Shown here one piece after another: positions 1 through 12,533 of a stretch of DNA of 64,000 nt. Where the stretch lies: contig DS999531.1 in assembly GCA_000158135.1 (NCBI GenBank), positions 2,846,008 to 2,910,007 on the forward strand. Reading direction: 5' to 3'. Under the pieces are notes generated by a model, which did not search any database, was not told the DNA's origin, and saw only the letters and a program-made list of their open reading frames with translations. Every line of letters starts with the position of its first letter. Position 1 is the stretch's first letter. The position numbers and the translations under genes are program-made. This DNA is from Rhodobacteraceae bacterium KLH11 (GTDB lineage: Bacteria; Pseudomonadota; Alphaproteobacteria; Rhodobacterales; Rhodobacteraceae).

Positions 1-2
1 GT

Positions 3-92
3 GAGTACAAGAACCGCCATGCCTCGATCCTGCTGGCGCTGGAAGCAACCGCAGAAGCGCTGGAGCAGGCCGAGCAGGCCCATTGCGCCTGA
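3..92 (+). CDS. C-terminal fragment of an unidentified protein
   Basis: An open frame runs from the window edge to a TGA stop at 90-92 and gives 29 residues, starting EYKNRHASILL and ending QAEQAHCA. The fragment is rich in Ala, Glu and Leu and looks helical. The family cannot be recognised from so short a tail. It is followed by 60 bases before marC on the same strand, with a good -10 box between them, so the two are probably separate transcripts. Confidence 0.5.
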   Translation, partial: EYKNRHASILLALEATAEALEQAEQAHCA

Positions 93-116
93 ACATAGTA
101 ATTTGCGGCAAATCTG

Positions 117-122
117 TATAAT
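117..122 (+). promoter_or_regulatory. -10 box of the marC promoter
   Basis: A perfect TATAAT lies 31 bases before the TTG chosen as the marC start. The region about 17 bases upstream (near 94-99) is only a poor match to a -35 box, so the promoter is called mainly on the -10 sequence and its position between the two genes. Confidence 0.45.
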
Positions 123-152
123 GCTCCTCTTGTAAGAGTTGAGGGGTTGATC

Positions 153-791
153 TTGAACAATTTGCTGGAACATTTCGTAACGCTTTGGGTTGTGATTGAC
201 CCCATTGGCACGATCCCCGTCTTCATCGCTGTCACTGCCGGGATCGCGGCGGGGGCGCGCCGGAAAACTGCATTGCTGGCTGCGCTGGTCAGCGCTGGTA
301 TTTTGCTGTTCTTCCTCATCTTCGGACAGTTGGTAATCGAAGCGCTGGATATCGGCCTGAACTCTTTTCAGGTGGCTGGCGGGATCATCCTGTTCCTCTT
401 CGCGCTGACCATGATTTTTGGCGAAAGCAAACAGGCAGTTGAACAGCGTCAGGCTGAAGAAGATGCAGATGATCAGTTGCACAAGACCAACCCGGCCATA
501 TTTCCGCTGGCAGTGCCGTCTCTGGCCTCGCCGGGGGCGATGCTGGCCATCGTGGTTCTAACCGACAACAACCGATACAGCATTGCCGATCAAAGCATCA
601 CCGCGCTGGTGATGCTGGCGGTGATCGCTATTGCGTTTGTTCTGATGCTGTTGGCCGAACCTATCATACGTCTGATCGGGCATTCCGGCGCTGCAATCAT
701 CAGCCGCGTGATGGGGATGATCCTGGCCTCGGTCGCGGTGAACTCGGTCCTGTCCGCGACGATCGCGATCATCAAAACCGGCGAGCTATAA
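153..791 (+). CDS. MarC family integral membrane protein
   Basis: A predicted inner-membrane protein of 212 residues, the usual length for MarC/UPF0056. The transport role of the family is not established; the old link to multiple antibiotic resistance in E. coli has not held up. The N-terminus carries the family hallmark VVIDPIGTIPVF, and about six hydrophobic segments follow, with a charged cytoplasmic loop (ESKQAVEQRQAEEDADDQ) near the middle. There is no ATG at the 5' end. TTG codons occur at 147 and 153; the GAGGGG at 141-146 is correctly spaced only for 153, so that start is preferred. The gene appears to be a single-gene unit. Confidence 0.85.
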   Translation: MNNLLEHFVTLWVVIDPIGTIPVFIAVTAGIAAGARRKTALLAALVSAGILLFFLIFGQLVIEALDIGLNSFQVAGGIILFLFALTMIFGESKQAVEQRQAEEDADDQLHKTNPAIFPLAVPSLASPGAMLAIVVLTDNNRYSIADQSITALVMLAVIAIAFVLMLLAEPIIRLIGHSGAAIISRVMGMILASVAVNSVLSATIAIIKTGEL

Positions 792-828
792 AAAAACCGC
801 CGCACCTTCCGGGCGGAAAGGGCGGCGG
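790..828 (-). terminator. Rho-independent terminator, minus strand
   Basis: A GC-rich hairpin (CCGCCGC at 797-803 pairing with GCGGCGG at 822-828, extended inside by CCTTCC/GGAAAGG) is followed on the minus strand by seven T residues (the A run at 790-796). It ends transcripts of the minus-strand genes to its right. It lies directly against the marC stop, so the hairpin may also help marC, but there is no T run in that direction. Confidence 0.8.
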
Positions 829-975
829 CAGGCTATGCGTGTCTCATGTAGGGTCCGGATAACCGCACAGGGCCGAGGCAGGCCCCTTCAAGGGAAATGG
901 GACAGGCAGGTCACCCTTGACTATGACGGGGAGACAAGCGCGGTCGTATCGGCATGAGATCGCAGGCAGAAAGTC

Positions 976-1098
976 TTAAAACCCGGTCGGCAGATGAAGG
1001 GCAACCACCAGCATCACCACAAGTGAGACCACCCCGACAGCATCCTGCAAAATCGTCGATTGCGAACGGCTGAAAGCGGTCTTGATCTGGGTCAGCAT
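976..1098 (-). CDS. 40-residue membrane protein, probably SOS-induced
   Basis: A short reading frame starts at an ATG preceded by the near-ideal ribosome binding site GGAGGTGA and ends at TAA. The protein has a basic, amphipathic N-terminus (MLTQIKTAFSRSQS) and one hydrophobic segment at about residues 21-36 (VGVVSLVVMLVVALHL). Codon third positions are GC-rich, like the neighbours. An SOS box (GTTC-N7-GTTC) lies 70-85 bases upstream, and a strong terminator follows at 790-828. I recognise no family. The size, single membrane span and SOS box resemble the Caulobacter division inhibitor SidA in kind, but I see no sequence match, so the function is inference only. Confidence 0.7.
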   Translation of the reverse strand: MLTQIKTAFSRSQSTILQDAVGVVSLVVMLVVALHLPTGF

Positions 1099-1167
1099 GG
1101 TCTCACCTCCGGTCTGGGCTTAATCCTTTGTTGACCTTTTGTTCTCATATTCCAGTGAGTCGGTAAA

Positions 1168-1192
1168 GAACTTTTTAAGAACATTTGTGAAC
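1168..1192 (-). promoter_or_regulatory. Candidate LexA (SOS) box
   Basis: The plus strand reads GAAC TTTTTAA GAAC at 1168-1182, an exact match to the alphaproteobacterial LexA operator GAAC-N7-GAAC (GTTC-N7-GTTC on the other strand). A third GAAC half-site follows at 1189-1192. The box lies in the 111-base gap between the recG stop and the 40-residue gene, in position to control the latter. Confidence 0.6.
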
Positions 1193-1209
1193 TTTATGGG
1201 ATTTCCCAT

Positions 1210-5561
<4,352 letters not shown>

Positions 5562-5670
5562 TCACATCGTGTTGAATCCCAGTGATAGGGCGAGGTCATG
5601 GTCAGGTCCAGTGTTGTGCTGAGCCGTGAGTGGTCTTGCCGCCCCGGACCTTTGGCGGCGTTTCAACAGG

Positions 5671-6387
5671 TCAGGCGCCGACCGCCAGGCGCGGTTCGCT
5701 CATGCCGTTCGATTGCGGATCGCGCAGCACATACCCCCGGCCCCAGACCGTTTCGATATAATTTTCCCCGCCAGTGGCATTGCTGAGCTTTTTGCGCAGC
5801 TTGCAGATAAACACATCAATGATCTTGAGCTCAGGCTCATCCATCCCGCCATACAGATGGTTCAGGAACATCTCTTTCGTCAGCGTGGTTCCCTTGCGCA
5901 GGCTCAGAAGCTCAAGCATCTGATATTCCTTGCCGGTCAGATGTACGGTCTTGCCATCCACCTCAACGGTTTTTGCGTCCAGATTCACGGCAACCTGCCC
6001 GGTATGGATCACCGATTGCGAATGCCCTTTGGACCGGCGGATAATCGCGTGAATGCGCGCCACCAGCTCTTCACGATGGAAGGGTTTGGTCAGATAGTCA
6101 TCCGCCCCGAAACCAAAACCTTTGATCTTGCTTTCGGTATCATCCGCGCCCGACAGGATCAGGATCGGCGTTTCTACCCGTGCGATGCGCAGCTGGCGCA
6201 GGACCTCATGGCCATTCATATCCGGCAGATTCAGGTCCAACAGGATCAGATCATAGTCATAGAGTTTGGCCAGATCGATGCCTTCCTCACCAAGATCGGT
6301 TGCGTACACATTGAGATTGGCATGTGTCAGCATCAGTTCGATGCTCTTGGATGTGGTCGGATCATCCTCGACGAGAAGTATTCGCAT
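5671..6387 (-). CDS. ctrA: Cell-cycle response regulator CtrA
   Basis: CtrA is the OmpR-type master regulator of alphaproteobacteria. In Rhodobacterales it controls motility, gene transfer agents and related traits and is usually not essential. The 238-residue protein has a receiver domain with phosphoacceptor Asp51 ([13 protein letters not shown]) and the switch lysine in [11 protein letters not shown], followed by a winged-helix domain with the highly conserved [12 protein letters not shown] and [12 protein letters not shown]. It starts with [12 protein letters not shown] at the only sensible ATG. The upstream gap has TTAACC half-sites, suggesting autoregulation, and sciP, whose product inhibits CtrA, lies directly upstream. 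Confidence 0.97.
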   Translation of the reverse strand: MRILLVEDDPTTSKSIELMLTHANLNVYATDLGEEGIDLAKLYDYDLILLDLNLPDMNGHEVLRQLRIARVETPILILSGADDTESKIKGFGFGADDYLTKPFHREELVARIHAIIRRSKGHSQSVIHTGQVAVNLDAKTVEVDGKTVHLTGKEYQMLELLSLRKGTTLTKEMFLNHLYGGMDEPELKIIDVFICKLRKKLSNATGGENYIETVWGRGYVLRDPQSNGMSEPRLAVGA

Positions 6388-6403
6388 TCAACTGCTCCAA
6401 TTT

Positions 6404-6451
6404 GGTTAAATATCTTCGGTTCGAAATCAAACTGGCCAAAAATGGTTAACC
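6404..6451 (-). promoter_or_regulatory. CtrA half-sites upstream of ctrA
   Basis: Two TTAACC half-sites lie in the 84-base gap between sciP and ctrA: one at 6404-6409 on the minus strand, and a palindromic GGTTAACC at 6444-6451. TTAACC is the CtrA half-site (full site TTAA-N7-TTAA). The two halves here are not in the N7 arrangement, so binding is plausible rather than shown. Confidence 0.45.
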
Positions 6452-6471
6452 TGTCGTTACCGTTGATTCAT

Positions 6472-6765
6472 TTATTCACCTTCCACTTTAGGTTGTCGAT
6501 ATTTTTTTATCGCCGTGACCTTCAAAGCGTCGACGCCATGTTCCGCCACTGCAGCGACCCATAAATTGAATTCTTCATCGCTGATGCCATAGCGTTTCTT
6601 GGCTTCTGACAATGAAATCAGGCCGTAAAGCACCCCGCGCACCACGATAACCTTGCGCGAGGCCACCCAGCGCCTTGTGTCGGCAGGGGGTAAATCCGCG
6701 CGTGTCAAAACGCTGCCATCCGGCAGGGTCACCGACCTTGGGCCTTCCACTTTGTGCAAATACAT
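6472..6765 (-). CDS. sciP: CtrA inhibitor SciP (DUF1153)
   Basis: SciP is a small helix-turn-helix protein that binds CtrA and blocks its activation of target promoters. The 97-residue length is close to the 93 of Caulobacter SciP. The sequence shows the family features LPDGSVLTRADLPP, RWVASRKVIVVRGV and the helix-turn-helix SLSEAKKRYGISDEEFNLW, followed by a basic tail (KKYRQPKVEGE). It is transcribed toward ctrA, 84 bases away, so the regulator and its inhibitor are linked. Divergent from mnmA. Confidence 0.93.
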   Translation of the reverse strand: MYLHKVEGPRSVTLPDGSVLTRADLPPADTRRWVASRKVIVVRGVLYGLISLSEAKKRYGISDEEFNLWVAAVAEHGVDALKVTAIKKYRQPKVEGE

Positions 6766-6832
6766 CTGTCATACCTTCTTCTGCTGCGACAAAGCTGTGC
6801 CCAGCCTACTTAAAAGGGCGTGAAACCGCCCC

Positions 6833-6860
6833 TTGAGAGTGTGTAGAATTTTCCTATATT
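6833..6860 (+). promoter_or_regulatory. Promoter of mnmA
   Basis: TTGAGA at 6833-6838 and TATATT at 6855-6860 are separated by 16 bases, a good sigma-70 type promoter, with a start expected near 6867. A TTAACC sequence (CtrA half-site) lies just downstream at 6874-6879, in the early transcribed region. Confidence 0.55.
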
Positions 6861-6894
6861 CTGCCGGTCTTTCTTAACCCGGACTGGAATCACC

Positions 6895-8040
6895 ATGGCC
6901 CTGGATGCCAAGACCCCGCTGAACTCGCTTGGCTTTGCCAAACCGCCCTCGGAAACGCGGGTGGTGGTGGCCATGTCCGGTGGCGTGGACAGTTCGGTTG
7001 TCGCCGCCTATCTGGCCGATCAGGGTTATGATGTGGTGGGCGTGACGCTGCAGCTCTATGATCACGGAGCGGCGCTGGCCAAGAAAGGCGCGTGCTGTGC
7101 CGGGATCGATATTCACGATGCGCGGCGCGTGGCCGAGGAACGTGGATTTCCGCACTATGTTCTGGATTATGAAAACATCTTCAAGGACGCCGTGATTGAT
7201 GAGTTTGCCGACAGCTATCTGGCGGGCGCAACTCCGGTGCCGTGCATCCGGTGCAATGAACGGGTGAAATTCAAGGACCTGCTGGAAACCGCCAGGGATC
7301 TTGAGGCCGATTGCATGGCCACAGGTCACTATATCCAGCGCAAGATGGGGCCGAATGGTTCGGAACTGCACAGTGCCGAGGATGCGAATCGCGATCAGTC
7401 GTATTTCCTGTTTTCGACCACGCCCGAGCAACTGGATTTTCTGCGTTTCCCGCTGGGCCACCTGCCCTCGAAAGATGCCACGCGTGAGATGGCAGCGCAG
7501 TATGGCTTGGCTGTGGCGGACAAGCCGGACAGTCAGGACATTTGCTTTGTGCCCAACGGCAACTATGCCAGCGTCATCGAGAAACTGCGCCCCGGTGCCG
7601 CAGAACCCGGTGAGATCGTGCATGCCGATGGCCGCGTTCTGGCGCAGCATAACGGCGTGATCCACTATACCATCGGTCAACGTCGGGGTCTTGGCATCGG
7701 CGGCCTGACCGAGCCGCTCTATGTGGTCAAGCTGGACGTGGACAAAAAACAGGTCGTGGTCGGCCCCAAAGAGATGCTGGCCACCCGAACCGTTCCCGTG
7801 CGCGAGATCAACTGGCTGGGCGATGCACCGTTTTCCTCGCAAGACGAATGGCATGTCTCGGTCAAGGTCCGCTCGACCCGCCCCCCGCGCGAGGCGATTA
7901 TCCGGCCCCTGTCGGATACCACCGCCGAGGTTGAATTGCTGACCCCCGAGGAAGGTATCTCGCCGGGTCAGGCCTGTGTGTTCTATGAAACAGGCGGCAG
8001 CCGCATCTTTGGCGGCGGCTGGATCTGGCGCGGATACTAG
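6895..8040 (+). CDS. mnmA: tRNA-specific 2-thiouridylase MnmA
   Basis: Installs the 2-thio group on wobble uridine 34 of tRNAs for Lys, Glu and Gln, using sulfur passed by the IscS relay. The ATP pyrophosphatase P-loop SGGVDSS is at residues 28-34. The first catalytic cysteine is Cys119 in [11 protein letters not shown] and the second is in [11 protein letters not shown]. The 381-residue length is usual. It stands alone on the plus strand. Its TAG stop overlaps the stop of the convergent gene in the shared four bases CTAG. Confidence 0.97.
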   Translation: MALDAKTPLNSLGFAKPPSETRVVVAMSGGVDSSVVAAYLADQGYDVVGVTLQLYDHGAALAKKGACCAGIDIHDARRVAEERGFPHYVLDYENIFKDAVIDEFADSYLAGATPVPCIRCNERVKFKDLLETARDLEADCMATGHYIQRKMGPNGSELHSAEDANRDQSYFLFSTTPEQLDFLRFPLGHLPSKDATREMAAQYGLAVADKPDSQDICFVPNGNYASVIEKLRPGAAEPGEIVHADGRVLAQHNGVIHYTIGQRRGLGIGGLTEPLYVVKLDVDKKQVVVGPKEMLATRTVPVREINWLGDAPFSSQDEWHVSVKVRSTRPPREAIIRPLSDTTAEVELLTPEEGISPGQACVFYETGGSRIFGGGWIWRGY

Positions 8041-8582
8041 GCCGAGGTCGGCTCAAGCTCAGCTTCGATCTGGATTTGCAGCGCATCATTGAAACGGTTG
8101 AACGCACCGCACAGGGCGATGCGCCACGTCAGCTCGACGATCTGCGCATCGCTGAACCATTCCCGCAGATCTGACACTTCGGCGTCACGCATCCGGCCTG
8201 AGCGGGTGGTCACCGCCTCGGCATAACGCACAACCGCCTTGTCGCAGGCATCCAGTTCCGCATGATCTTCTACTTCGGGTAACCGAGCCACGCCTTCCGC
8301 GCTCAGACCGGTCACAGTTAACCACGGGGAGTGATGTGAGACGCAGTAATCACATGCGTTCAGTTTCGACACCGTGACCATCGCCAGTTCCAGCGCCCGG
8401 CGCGGCAGGGTGTCTTGCGCGCGCAATGTGTTCAACATGCCCGTCACATGTTCCAGCACCGGCGGGCAATGGGCCGCAACCCGCGCCCAGTTATCAAACG
8501 GGCCATAGCCACCAAGCGCCGCATGGGCGGCTCTTGCCTCTTCGGTCATCTCCTGATCGCTTAAGGGGGCGATACGGCTCAT
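8037..8582 (-). CDS. Carboxymuconolactone decarboxylase/AhpD-like protein
   Basis: An all-helical protein of the CMD superfamily, 181 residues. The AhpD-type motif CDYCVSHH has Cys77 and Cys80, the redox pair that reduces peroxides in characterised relatives, so a peroxidase-related role is likely; the substrate is unknown. The ATG at 8582 is preceded by AAGGAGAAC at good spacing and is preferred over a longer frame opening at 8630. It ends convergently with mnmA, sharing the CTAG stop overlap. Confidence 0.85.
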   Translation of the reverse strand: MSRIAPLSDQEMTEEARAAHAALGGYGPFDNWARVAAHCPPVLEHVTGMLNTLRAQDTLPRRALELAMVTVSKLNACDYCVSHHSPWLTVTGLSAEGVARLPEVEDHAELDACDKAVVRYAEAVTTRSGRMRDAEVSDLREWFSDAQIVELTWRIALCGAFNRFNDALQIQIEAELEPTSA

Positions 8583-8664
8583 GAGTGTTCTCCTTTGCCG
8601 CAAGGATATCCCAGCGAAAGGGCGGCGCAACCGGGAAGTGGGATCACAAACCCGGGAAGATCAG

Positions 8665-9819
8665 TCAGGACATGCCCCGCAGGACCGCACGGGCAGCGCG
8701 CAAGCCCGGAGCCTCACCGCCCCGCCCCAGCCGGTCCATGGTTGTCGTCATCGCCTGCTGTTGCGTATCGGGCTGCGCGGTCACGCCGTTCAATGCGGCG
8801 GCAATTCTGTCTGGCTGGCAGTCATCCAACAGGCATTCCGGCACAACACGCGTATCCGAGACCAGATTGACCAGAGTAACCGTATCCAGTTTGACCATCC
8901 GCTGTGCGATCTGCCGGGTCAGCCAGTTCAGGTTATAGGCGATCACCATCGGGGTCGCCTGCGCCGCAAGTTCAAGCGATACGGTTCCCGAAGCCGCCAA
9001 GGCGACCTCGGCCCCGGCAAAAGCTGCGCGTTTCAGCGCCTGCGCTTCGTCCGTGGGCATATCGCGCGGATCCAGAACCACTGTCTGACCGGGCCAGTTC
9101 CGGGTATGGGCTGAAACCGCATCAACCATATGCGCGACTGAGGGCACGACGACGCGCATATCGGGTCGGTTTTGCAGAAAGACCGACAGCGCCGCGCCGA
9201 AAACGGGGGCCAGCCGGTCCACCTCGCCCCGGCGCGATCCGGGCAGCGCCAGCACATAGGGCGCATCGTTCAAATCACAGGTGCCGCGGAAATGTGCGAT
9301 CTCTTGTTCAGTGGCGATGGGTTCATTCACCACCGGGTGGCCGACGAAATCACATTCCATCCCGGCCCGCTCCATATAGGGCGGCTCGAACGGCAGCAGC
9401 GCCAGAACATGATCGATGACCTTGGCCATCTTGTCCGCCCGGCCCGGTCGCCACGCCCAGACACTGGGCGCGACATAGTGAACGGTGCGGATATTGCTGG
9501 CCGCTTTGACCTGCTTGGCGACGCGCAGGGAAAAATCCGGGCTGTCGATGGTGATCAGGACATCCGGTTTTACCTCAAGCACAGCCTGCGCGGTTTCGGC
9601 GATGCGGCGTTTGAGGTGGAAGAACTTTGGCAAAACCTCGACCAGCCCCATAACGCTGAGCTCGGCCATGGGAAAGCGGCTGCTCAGGCCTTGCGCCTGC
9701 ATCAGAGGGCCACCCACACCATCGAATTCAATGTCTGGAACGAGGGTCTTCAGCCCCTCCATCAGCGCGCCGCCCAACCGGTCGCCCGAGGGTTCTCCGG
9801 CGACCAGAAAAACACGCAT
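8665..9819 (-). CDS. lpxB: Lipid-A-disaccharide synthase
   Basis: A GT-B fold glycosyltransferase at the inner membrane that joins UDP-2,3-diacylglucosamine and lipid X to the lipid A disaccharide. It has 384 residues from MRVFLVAGEPSGD, which is the family N-terminus; a longer frame upstream would run into lpxI. Other conserved features seen are GVGGPLMQAQGL, the IDSPDFSLR strand, YVAPSVWAWR and LPGSRRGEV. The start overlaps the lpxI stop as TGATG. Last gene of the bamA-lpxB run. Confidence 0.97.
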   Translation of the reverse strand: MRVFLVAGEPSGDRLGGALMEGLKTLVPDIEFDGVGGPLMQAQGLSSRFPMAELSVMGLVEVLPKFFHLKRRIAETAQAVLEVKPDVLITIDSPDFSLRVAKQVKAASNIRTVHYVAPSVWAWRPGRADKMAKVIDHVLALLPFEPPYMERAGMECDFVGHPVVNEPIATEQEIAHFRGTCDLNDAPYVLALPGSRRGEVDRLAPVFGAALSVFLQNRPDMRVVVPSVAHMVDAVSAHTRNWPGQTVVLDPRDMPTDEAQALKRAAFAGAEVALAASGTVSLELAAQATPMVIAYNLNWLTRQIAQRMVKLDTVTLVNLVSDTRVVPECLLDDCQPDRIAAALNGVTAQPDTQQQAMTTTMDRLGRGGEAPGLRAARAVLRGMS

Positions 9820-10613
9820 CAGACCGCGCGCTCGCGGATCGTCAGAAACAGGCCCAGGCGATTGCATTCTTCAATCACACGCTCCCGATGCAGGACGAGG
9901 ACGCCGCCTTTTTCGATAACGATACCAGACAGGCCCGCGGCCACGGCTCCTGATACGGTATCTGGTCCAATGGCTGGCATATCTGCCCGCCGGTCCTGAT
10001 CCGGCTTGGGGCCTTTGAACAACACACCGCCACCGGCATCGGGGCGCTGGGTCAGCGATTGCAACATCCAGGCGGTGCCATAAATGCCTTCGATCGCCAG
10101 TGCCTGCCCTTTCAGCACCACGCAAGCCTGACCGATATCAGCGGCCCCCATGGCGCGCAGGATGCCCGCAGCGCGATCCGCATCGCTCAGATCCGATGCC
10201 GAGGGCTGCACCTCGGTCAGACATCCCAGAGCTGGCAGCAAATCCGGCGCAATTGCATGCGCGGCCCGCACAGACAGGCCCGCCTGTTCGAATATCTCGA
10301 TCACCGCGCGCAACGCCCCGTCATCGCCGGACATGATGGCCTTTTGCAGAATCGGCACCAAAGGCATCGTTGCGGCATCAATGCGCGCAGGGTCCACAGC
10401 AGGGCGACGTACCGCGCCCGCCATACAAACCTCGGTCACGCCGCGTGACTTCAAATCGGCGATAAAGCTGCCCAGCTGTTCCAGCGGAAAGATGACATCA
10501 GCGGTCAGCGTGTCAGGTTCGAACCCTTCCAGCGCACAGATCAGCGGGCGCTTGGGCAAGCACGCGACCACCTCATCCGGCAATACCCCAGTTCCTGCAA
10601 TCAGCGCGAGCAT
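9819..10613 (-). CDS. lpxI: UDP-2,3-diacylglucosamine pyrophosphatase LpxI (DUF1009)
   Basis: Hydrolyses UDP-2,3-diacylglucosamine to lipid X. It is the alphaproteobacterial substitute for LpxH and unrelated to it. The 264-residue protein begins LALIAGTGVLPDEV and contains the family segments VCMAGAVRRP, MSGDDGALRAVI and GVLFKGPKPDQD. The position between lpxA (3 bases upstream) and lpxB (1 base overlap) confirms the pathway assignment. Confidence 0.95.
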   Translation of the reverse strand: MLALIAGTGVLPDEVVACLPKRPLICALEGFEPDTLTADVIFPLEQLGSFIADLKSRGVTEVCMAGAVRRPAVDPARIDAATMPLVPILQKAIMSGDDGALRAVIEIFEQAGLSVRAAHAIAPDLLPALGCLTEVQPSASDLSDADRAAGILRAMGAADIGQACVVLKGQALAIEGIYGTAWMLQSLTQRPDAGGGVLFKGPKPDQDRRADMPAIGPDTVSGAVAAGLSGIVIEKGGVLVLHRERVIEECNRLGLFLTIRERAV

Positions 10614-10616
10614 GGT

Positions 10617-11402
10617 TTATTTCCTTGGGGTCAGGAATGAACGATCCGTATTGCCGGTCACAAAATCGACGATCTGGCGAACGTAGTCGTTGTCAGCATC
10701 TTCGCCCAGCCGGTTGGCACGATCCATGAAGGTGCCTTCACCTTCTGACAGCTCTTTGAAAGCCGCGCGCAACTGGGCAATATCCGCCCGCGTCACGCCC
10801 CGGCGCTTGAGCCCCACCAGATTGAGCCCGTCAAGCTCACCCCGCGGTGCCTGTACGAGGCCATAGGGGATCACGTCATTCGGAACCATGGTCAGCGCGC
10901 CGATAATCGCGCCCCTGCCGACACGCACAAATTGATGCAGGCCCGAGATGCCGCCAACGATCACGTCATCTTCGATAATGCAGTGCCCTGCAGCCCCCGC
11001 GTGATTAACCAGAATGACCCGGTTGCCGATCTGCACATCATGCGCCACGTGGACACCGGCCATCAGCAGACAATCATCGCCGATCCGGGTGATGCCGCCG
11101 CCGCCATCGGTGCCGGTGTTGATGGTCACATGCTCGCGGATGCGATTGCGCGCGCCGATTTCAAGACGTGTGTTTTCACCGCCAAACTTCTTGTCCTGCG
11201 GAATCTCTCCGACAACGGCAAAGCTGAAGATGGTCGTATCTTCGCCAATCACGGTATTCCCGGTGACAACCACATGCGATTTGAGCTCAACCCGATCCCC
11301 CAGCCGGACCTGAGGACCGACATGGCAGAACGGCCCGACAATGCAGCCCTGACCGATCTGCGCACCGTCTTCGATGATTGCGCTGGGGTGAATCTCGCTC
11401 AT
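10617..11402 (-). CDS. lpxA: UDP-N-acetylglucosamine O-acyltransferase
   Basis: Catalyses the first step of lipid A synthesis, transfer of 3-hydroxyacyl from ACP to UDP-GlcNAc in the cytoplasm. The sequence is a left-handed beta helix of hexapeptide repeats through residue ~190 (for example [20 protein letters not shown]), with the catalytic histidine in the [14 protein letters not shown] region. The C-terminal helical domain ends at residue 261. The ATG overlaps the fabZ stop as ATGA. Confidence 0.97.
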   Translation of the reverse strand: MSEIHPSAIIEDGAQIGQGCIVGPFCHVGPQVRLGDRVELKSHVVVTGNTVIGEDTTIFSFAVVGEIPQDKKFGGENTRLEIGARNRIREHVTINTGTDGGGGITRIGDDCLLMAGVHVAHDVQIGNRVILVNHAGAAGHCIIEDDVIVGGISGLHQFVRVGRGAIIGALTMVPNDVIPYGLVQAPRGELDGLNLVGLKRRGVTRADIAQLRAAFKELSEGEGTFMDRANRLGEDADNDYVRQIVDFVTGNTDRSFLTPRK

Positions 11403-11872
11403 GTCGTTTTTTCCATGTCCCAGTCGACATAGGCTGAGAATTCAGCTTCGGCGGCAACCTCGTCGTCCACGGTCGCGCGACCGCTGAACTTGAAAATCTT
11501 GCCGCCTTTTTTGCCGCGCACGGTTTCAACATGCATCTCAAGCACATCGCCCGGAACAACCTTGCGGCGGAACTTACACTTATCGATATTCATGAAATAG
11601 ATCAGCAGCTCGCTGTCGATCACATCCATTCCGACACCCAGCATAACGCCTGCGGTCTGGGCCATCGCCTCGACAATCGTCACACCCGGCATGATCGGTG
11701 TACCCGGGAAATGACCCTGAAAATGAGGCTCATTCATAGTGACATTCTTGATGCCCACTGCGGAATGATAGCCGGTGATATCGACCACCTTGTCGACCAG
11801 CAAAAACGGATAGCGATGCGGCAAAATCCGCTGAATCAGCTGAATGTCGGCGCTCTTGGTTTCCGTGGTCAT
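11399..11872 (-). CDS. fabZ: 3-hydroxyacyl-ACP dehydratase FabZ
   Basis: A hot-dog fold enzyme of type II fatty acid synthesis that dehydrates 3-hydroxyacyl-ACP; it competes with LpxA for the same substrate, which explains its place beside lpxA. The catalytic His53 and Glu68 are in [20 protein letters not shown]. The 157 residues are normal. In many proteobacteria lpxD sits directly upstream; here the upstream gene is ompH and there is no lpxD. Confidence 0.96.
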   Translation of the reverse strand: MTTETKSADIQLIQRILPHRYPFLLVDKVVDITGYHSAVGIKNVTMNEPHFQGHFPGTPIMPGVTIVEAMAQTAGVMLGVGMDVIDSELLIYFMNIDKCKFRRKVVPGDVLEMHVETVRGKKGGKIFKFSGRATVDDEVAAEAEFSAYVDWDMEKTT

Positions 11873-11944
11873 GGTGCGGATGTCCTGTTCTGGAAGTCTC
11901 TTTCAAGCGTGGTTAACAATACCGGCCCCCAAGGGCAAGCCAGC

Positions 11945-12526
11945 CTATTCACCCCTGCCGTCTTTGAGGGTTGTGCCATCCCCGATTGCGGCGTCTATCC
12001 GGGCAATCGCGGCCTCGGTGATATCGGACACATCCGAGCTGAGCACGACGGTCGCACGCTCGATGACTATAGACGCGCCATATTCGCGCAGAAGCTCGAT
12101 CAATATCGGTTGCGCCATCTCGAAAAACTGGCCACGCGCCTCTTCACCCTGCCGCGCCAGAAGATCAAGCTTGGCGCGCTGGCTGTCACGGTGCGATTGA
12201 ACTTTCTTGTCGAAAGCCTCGGCCAAAGGGCGGAATTCCTCGGCCGGTAGTGTTGCGCGCTTTTCAGTAAGCTCTTTTTCTTCTTGGCTTAACGCAGCAA
12301 CGATCCGTTCATTCTCCTGCGCAAGCAAAGCACTCTCGGCCTCGATTTCGCCGAACACCCGCCGACCGAACGCAGACTCTGCAAAGAGCCTCTCGCTGGA
12401 GATGGTCAGAACGCTTGTCTGCGGGACACCCAGCTGTTGCGCCCGGGCGGGCTGGGTAACCAGCGTCGCCAAAACACACAGGGCCCAAACAGGGCCCTGT
12501 ATCAGTCGCATGAACACGCTCCGCAT
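11945..12526 (-). CDS. OmpH/Skp-family periplasmic chaperone
   Basis: A periplasmic holdase for outer-membrane proteins in transit to BamA. The N-terminus is a signal peptide (basic start, hydrophobic WALCVLATLVT, cleavage after ARA). The mature part is a long, charged helix-forming region (residues ~50-130) typical of the tentacles of Skp, followed by a C-terminal strand IVIERATVVL. Similarity is by architecture and by its place directly after bamA (7 bases). An internal Met at 12511 is an alternative start. Confidence 0.88.
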   Translation of the reverse strand: MRSVFMRLIQGPVWALCVLATLVTQPARAQQLGVPQTSVLTISSERLFAESAFGRRVFGEIEAESALLAQENERIVAALSQEEKELTEKRATLPAEEFRPLAEAFDKKVQSHRDSQRAKLDLLARQGEEARGQFFEMAQPILIELLREYGASIVIERATVVLSSDVSDITEAAIARIDAAIGDGTTLKDGRGE

Positions 12527-12533
12527 TACGAAA

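Noticed and set aside
835..975. Possible small RNA (for example SRP RNA) between the 40-residue gene and its terminator
   Set aside because: It lacks the conserved SRP RNA core; only a short TCAAGGG/CCCTTGA repeat is seen, so it is treated as a 3' untranslated region.
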